From Acanthornis magna (taxonomy: Eukaryota > Chordata > Aves > Passeriformes > Acanthizidae): a stretch of DNA of 64,000 nt. The number at the start of each line of letters is the position of its first letter. Position 1 is the first letter of the stretch. The stretch lies in contig JAWUZG010000005.1 in the NCBI GenBank assembly GCA_036785705.1, positions 2,972,001 to 3,036,000 on the forward strand, read 5' to 3'. A program made the translations under genes and the position numbers. The notes under the pieces are model-generated. The model made no database searches. It had not been told where the DNA came from and saw nothing but the letters and a program-made list of their open reading frames with translations. Below are positions 59,251-64,000 of this stretch, one piece after another.

Positions 59251-61619
59251 CAGGAATTAACTCTCTGCAGAGCAGATCCTTGGGTCTCAGTCTTCAGAGC
59301 CTGAGCCAGGCGAGCTGAAACGTGGGATGAGCACTCAGCAGAAAATGGCCTAAAGATTCAACATAGTTTGGAACAAAACTCTTCTGTGTGTTGGCTTCGC
59401 AGAGACTCCTGCAAGTATTTCCCTTCGCCTCAGCCAGCTTAATTCACACCCGATTTTGCTTTAAATTTCAGTGTTCGTATAATCTCATGATCTCCAGCAA
59501 AGAGCATTCACATGAGTGCGCCCTGCACTGGAAATGAGTGTCTCTCCACTGCCTTTGATGTGGTTACACTGGTTATGCCATTGCACTACGTCAGCCTTGC
59601 TCTTCAGCTCACACACAGAAACCCACAGTGTTAACCAGACCTCGATGCAGGGACGTAAATCGATCCACGTTTATGAAGGTGGAGTTTCTCAGCAGATTTC
59701 CAGCTCATAAAGTCTTAAGCCTAGATCTCCAAGTCCATGGCTATAACATGGTACTTGGGAGGGTTGTGATCCCACTTCCGGCTTTCACTAACAAAACAAA
59801 TCATTTTTCAAATGTTCTGGATTCCAGCAGAAATCTGCCTCCCATCAGTCGAGGTGTTTGCTTTGTGATGTCCTTTTACAAGTGCATGTGCTGGGACAGG
59901 TTGCCATCTGATGCTGGCAGGCACTGGAGGGGCTTGGGAAGGGACCGAAGTAGCTAGCCACGTGTCACCCCAACCCCGAGGGACACGAGTCCCTTCCAAA
60001 TGGCTCTTTTCAAAGTTCCTGAAAGGTACCATTTCCCCAGCAAAAAATAACTACAACAAACAACGTGAGCACAATAAAGAAATTCAAATCCATCTTAAAC
60101 CACCTAATAATTAACCATGTTCAATTAGTCTCCGGGGTTTTCTGTGCTGCTGTGTGGTCTCCCTGGAGGCACCACCAGCACCGCAGCGGTGAGTTAATGA
60201 GTTCTGGTTGTGTCTTGTCCGCACACTCAGGTGCCTCTGGCCCGATGCTCCTAGGAAGAACACCCACTTCAGAGGACTTTCTCCCTTTTCCTGCTGGAAG
60301 CTGATGAAAGGCTGTGTCCTCCCCTGTAATGCATTTACCAGGGCTCTGCAGGGCTGTGTGAGCTCAGGGCTCAGCAGGGTGCTACCCTATGCCCCTTGTA
60401 GGGTGAGGGTCCCCACATCTGCCACATAAAGCCCAGGTCTCTTTAGACAATGGAGTTTCAAGAGTGTGGCTTAATCCTCTCTTTGGGGAGGTCTGTAGAC
60501 ATCAGTGCTTCCTGCCAGATCTGGCATCTGTGTAAGTCACTCTTGTTTCTTCTGAAATTTGGTGTCACCCTGAGGTCTTTTAGCACATCTTTCTCTTACC
60601 TTTAATTCATGTTTTGTTTAGCTTTTGCACAGCAATACACTCTCCCCAAAGTTTTTTCAAGCTCTGATTCTATTTTTTATCCCTCTTTTCTTCAGGTTCA
60701 GCCAGCACCTGTGCAGACCCTTTGTCTCTTCACGAAATTGCATTTTTGTGAAAAACTGCACAATCCCAATAGCACTGCAGGAGAGTCCCCAAAGGGAATC
60801 ACGAGTGTGAAGGAAAGGGACCCTGTGGACATATCCAATGCACTGGGCATTAGCCCAGCTTCCAAGTGCACCTCTCTGTTAGGTAATGGAAAATGTTTTC
60901 TTATTCCCTGTCTATATAAACACCTGTGTGACAGGATGAGGCCTGCATCGGCTCCTTCAGCCCTGCTCTGTCAGGAGCTTCCATCTTTAGCTTTTCTATT
61001 TGTTACTGTACCTGGATTTCTTCTTCCACGATGCCACTGGAATTAGCCCCACATTGACTTGTGCACCATTGCCGGACTTGTTGCCATGAACCCTCTTTTT
61101 CCTCTGGGGGCTGAGTCCATGCATCCCCAGAGGCACCAGCAGTGGTGCCAGGAGGGCCCAGAGTTAGTACTGTTGCTCCTGCCACTAGCATTTTGCTTTC
61201 CCCACGCTCCACATCCCCTCTCCTGTATCATTTCCCACAGTGGACAGTTTAATGCACCATTTTCTGCAGATTCCCACCTTCACTGCCTCATGCTGTCCTG
61301 GCTGGGGGCTGTTTTCTTGCAGTACTTCACATGAAGCGTCTCACAGTGCTGCTTTCCAGGAATTCTGTTCTGGACATGATGAATTCCTCTGCGTGGCAAA
61401 TTTTAATTGTTTTATCAAGGAATTTTTTTTTCCCTGAGTTTTCCGATCTCTTTCCCTGGTGTTTTGCCTCAAATCCCAGCCATAATATGTTCCTTCTAAT
61501 AACGGATTCCAACCTGACAGTTGTAAGATTGGCACTGCCACCACACGTTACAAAATCTGGAGTTTGCACCGTGTTAGCTTTTTCTTTGGAAAAATAAGAC
61601 ACTGACATATGGCATCTCT
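59251..61619. other. Non-coding, nothing recognised
   Basis: Frames up to 145 codons (60609-61046 plus), without recognisable domains. A good splice-donor word AGCG|GTGAGT occurs at about 60190 without a convincing acceptor or coding segment upstream. Confidence 0.5.
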
Positions 61620-61745
61620 CAAGAGAGTGGAGGCTGAGAGTGGGAGGCCAAGATAGTGAAGGGTAAGAAATTTGGAGACCAATAATGGGAGCTGAGAGGA
61701 GAGAGGCCAAGAGTGGGAAGCCCAAAGAATGGAGGCTGAAGGACG
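61620..61745 (+). repeat. Degenerate 13-16 bp minisatellite
   Basis: About eight diverged units of the type AGTGGGAGGCCAAGA / AATGGAGGCTGAG follow one another. It explains the Leu/Ser-rich repeats (LHSLGFPLL, LSLHSLE) in the 140-codon minus frame 61327-61749, which is therefore unlikely to be a gene. Confidence 0.65.
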
Positions 61746-63339
61746 CCATAATCTACTCCCCAGCCATGCTCTTGCTGTTTTTCTCCCTACATTTCCTCAG
61801 TTTCTCACTCAGTGGCCGCTGACATGCACTTGTGTGTGATGCCCCACACCTGAGGTGAGGGCAGGAGCTGCCTCAGCCCACTCACAGCAGCTCCATACTC
61901 TGAGCAGGCCCCTTGGCTCTGACAGGATCATAACCCCCGAGTTGTGTCTAATCAGGCAGCAGCATCTGAGATTAATTGTGAGGGCTTTCCTCTACCCACC
62001 CACAGAGATAAATGCAGAGGAGCCAATTTGGTAATTGCTTTGAGTCCTGGTGTGCTTCTGAGTTGTTCCTGGGCCAGGATAAGGCTGGGTGAGGGAATAT
62101 TTGCTGAGACATGAATGGAGCACTTACTGTGGCCCCAGCTCATAAAGATACCAGGGTGTCTGTAAAGGGGCAGAGGCAGGGATGTCATAGGTGAGTACCA
62201 TGATAAGAGCAGGGAATCCCCTGCCTTGGCTTTGCTTAGACTCCCTCTTGCTTTCAAACAGCTCTGGAACCTGTTGCTGAGATTTCCTACATCTCTCTTG
62301 AACCAGAAAGAAGGGGACAACCATTTTGACCAGCCCCACTGAACTGGCTGCACCTCAGAAGTGGTATTGTGATGACGACTCAGTTGACAATGCCATCACC
62401 CAAAGGTGAGGTGCTGTTGTTTTTGGGTGACCTACAGCTTTATCACGATGGTGTAGAGCATATGTTGCTGTGTCATCCAAGATGCTGGGGTGTAAAAAGG
62501 AATAAAGGACAGGGTGGGGGCAGATTGGTGCTTTAGTGGCTGTGGGCTGGGAGAGAAGGGAAAAGCAGCCTTGGCACCTGTTAGTGGCCATTAAAAACTC
62601 CCGTGTTCTGCTAATCTGTGCTAATAAAAAGGCCATCTGCTAATGCTCAAAGGTCATTAAGTTACCAGCCCTGTTTACTCCTCCTGCACTGCTGGGCCAA
62701 GCCTTTCTCAGAAAAGAGGGCTTAAATGGTTATTACGGTGGCGCCTGCTCTTGCTGCCGGGTGGTTAAGGGTCTGTCAGTATTTTCATCAGAAACCCAGA
62801 CTCGCAGGGCTTTTTAAACTTGGCCATTAGAGCATTTGCTTCTCCCTGCCGAGCCATGCTTTGGAGAGGGAAATTTTGTGTTGGATTGGTTTGTGATGAA
62901 ACTGCTTATTGTCTTTAATGTTTTCCTTACAAGAAACAAAGGAAAAGCATAGAAAACATAAGCCCACTTTATGTGCAGCTCTAGGGGCTGTGGTGGGTAT
63001 TGGTTTTGGGGTTACAGGAGTCTGCAGTATGGTCTGCCCATATAAATGTCACTGTCCCTAAGCATACAGTGTTTGTGTCTCACACCGTCCCAGCACTACT
63101 GGTGGGTTACGGAAGAAGCTGAGGCCTGGACTGTAAGTTGCTGTCTAGGTTTGAAAAGACCAGCGATCGCCAGGGAAGGTGGGAACCTCCCTTGGAACGG
63201 AGAACACGATCCCCCCTTTCCTCTGAATTATTATAACTTTGAAATCAAGGGGCTTTCAGGCAAAGGTGTGGGAAAAGGAATGGCAGTTCTTTACTGGTAT
63301 TGATAACGAGGCACGCAAGCACCAACAGACCCAAGCCAG
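61746..63339. other. Non-coding, nothing recognised
   Basis: Frames up to 133 codons (61952-62353 minus), with an overlapping second minus phase and no domain. CpG-poor until about 63340. Confidence 0.5.
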
Positions 63340-63381
63340 CGGCTCAGCTGCAGCCTGCTCTGCGCTGCAGTTACGGTCACC

Positions 63382-63395
63382 GCCGGCAGGGGCGC
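63382..63395 (+). promoter_or_regulatory. Weaker CTCF-like motif
   Basis: CCGGCAGGGGCGCT resembles the CTCF core CCASYAGRKGGCRS but lacks one G. It lies 54 bp left of the stronger site and in the same orientation. Confidence 0.3.
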
Positions 63396-63435
63396 TCTTG
63401 GCTCCGGGCAGGGCAGGTGGGACGATTCCCCCGCG

Positions 63436-63453
63436 CCTGCAGGGGGCGCTGTG
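63436..63453 (+). promoter_or_regulatory. Strong CTCF-like motif
   Basis: CCTGCAGGGGGCGCTGTG matches the CTCF core (CCACCAGGGGGCGCTA type) with one or two differences in the left part. Its CpG-rich context and the nearby second motif in the same orientation favour a real binding site, possibly a loop anchor or insulator. Occupancy cannot be inferred from sequence. Confidence 0.55.
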
Positions 63454-63486
63454 GCGCGAGCTCAGGCGCCTCTCCCTCACGCGGTA

Positions 63487-63618
63487 ATGGCGGATGGGGC
63501 GGATGGCGGAATGAGCCGCAGCACCAACCCCGGAGCGGTGCCTGGGACAGCAGGGGCTGGCTCACCTGGGGTTGTGAGCAAGAGGCAGCAGAAACTATGC
63601 ACCCGGGTTTTCCTCTGA
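63487..63618 (+). other. Short open frame in CpG-rich segment (43 codons)
   Basis: From the ATG at 63487 an open frame reads MADGADGGMSRSTNPG onward to a stop at 63616-63618. MADG-type starts are common in real proteins, but I recognise no family. The sequence before the ATG is GCGGTA, a moderate initiation context with G at -3. If the donor at 63632 is used, the frame ends before it, so this would be a short or upstream open frame, not a spliced N-terminus. An earlier donor-like GTGAGC at 63576 could keep the frame open. Confidence 0.2.
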
Positions 63619-63640
63619 GACACCCGAGTAGATGGTAAGA

Positions 63641-64000
63641 ATCCTTTCCAGTAAGGCAGGGTGTTAATAAGGTCTCAGTTCAATGGCTCCTCATACGAGC
63701 AGAGCCTCACTCATGGTAGGAGAACAAAAGTAGGAGACAGAACTCCACAGTGGTGGTGGATTCTTCCCACAGCAAGCACAGCCTGTCTCCTCTCCCATGC
63801 CTCAAGAGCGAGCCTAGAAGCTGTGCCCAGCCCCTTCCTGAAGCCCAAATCTCGCGGTATCTCTGTCCTCCAAGAGAAACTCCCCAGATAAGGAAGTAGC
63901 CAGCTGCATCCTTCCCCCAGAGCTTGGCTACTTCTTTTGTCTCTCTTAAGTATCGGTTGTTATTGTCTCTTAGCAACAGATGGGACAAAATTCCCTGAGA
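63641..64000. other. Non-coding; RFX X-box-like word near the edge
   Basis: Opposing frames of 76 codons plus and 93 codons minus, without domains. GTCTCTTAGCAAC at 63965-63977 fits a one-base-spacer RFX X-box arrangement but may be chance. Confidence 0.4.

Larger units (their letters stand above)
63340..63640 (+). promoter_or_regulatory. CpG-rich promoter-like segment, possible first exon
   Basis: I count about 21 CpG between roughly 63360 and 63540, in a CpG-poor setting. The segment contains two CTCF-like motifs, an ATG at 63487 and a plus-strand donor-like GATG|GTAAGA at 63632-63633. This could be the CpG-island promoter and first exon of a gene extending past the right edge, or an orphan island with insulator sites. 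No TATA box was seen. Confidence 0.4.

Noticed and set aside
61327..61749. 140-codon minus-strand frame with Leu/Ser repeats
   Set aside because: It is generated partly by the degenerate minisatellite at 61620-61745.
1..64000. CRISPR arrays, bacterial operons, tRNA or rRNA genes
   Set aside because: No regular spacer-repeat arrays, no ribosomal or tRNA signature motifs and no operon-like frames. The composition and repeats are those of a vertebrate nuclear genome.

Overview
The window looks like nuclear DNA from a sauropsid, most likely a bird. One clear CR1 LINE 3' end lies at 20733-20870 and closes with the typical degenerate ATTCTGTG repeats. A second CR1/L3-like piece lies at 45540-45670 on the minus strand. 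Interspersed repeats are otherwise sparse and old: several CORE-SINE/MIR-like fragments and a few possible DNA-transposon ends. There is no bacterial, phage or plasmid organisation.

I cannot recognise a protein-coding gene. Almost all open frames are under 170 codons, lack known domains, and either overlap frames on the other strand or are produced by simple repeats. The longest, 267 codons at 53631-54434, has no recognisable domain. The window reads as intergenic or long-intron sequence. AT-rich stretches resembling conserved non-coding regulatory DNA (roughly 11940-12340, 16230-17110, 21740-22330, 23560-24200, 31010-31215, 33000-33420, 35760-35920, 36820-37010, 51560-51930 and 53380-53800) are separated by featureless sequence. 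Conservation cannot be tested from one sequence, so these calls are weak.

Layout. 1-15700: mostly featureless, with a MIR-like SINE, small microsatellites and a possible hAT terminus. 15749-15866: a short, very CpG-dense block with an RFX X-box-like site. 17413-17633: a perfect pentanucleotide array of about 44 copies. 20733-20870: CR1. 28169-28490: an unusual composite of one inverted and three direct copies of an 86-88 bp AT-rich unit. 31053-31592: three copies of one AT-rich palindromic core, the last inside a perfect 20-bp palindrome. 37670-37980: a CpG-rich block with a NotI site. 38166-47290: MIR and possible hAT fragments, plus one exon-like segment at 42586-42759. 58125-59250: a MIR fragment and a small palindromic element. 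63340-63640: a CpG-rich, promoter-like segment with one strong and one weaker CTCF-like motif, an ATG and a good splice donor. It is the best candidate for the start of a gene that continues beyond the right edge.

Nothing here supports a novel multi-gene system. The parts most worth a second look are the inverted/tandem composite at 28.2-28.5 kb, the CpG/CTCF segment at the right end, the CpG/X-box block at 15.8 kb and the palindrome cluster at 31 kb.
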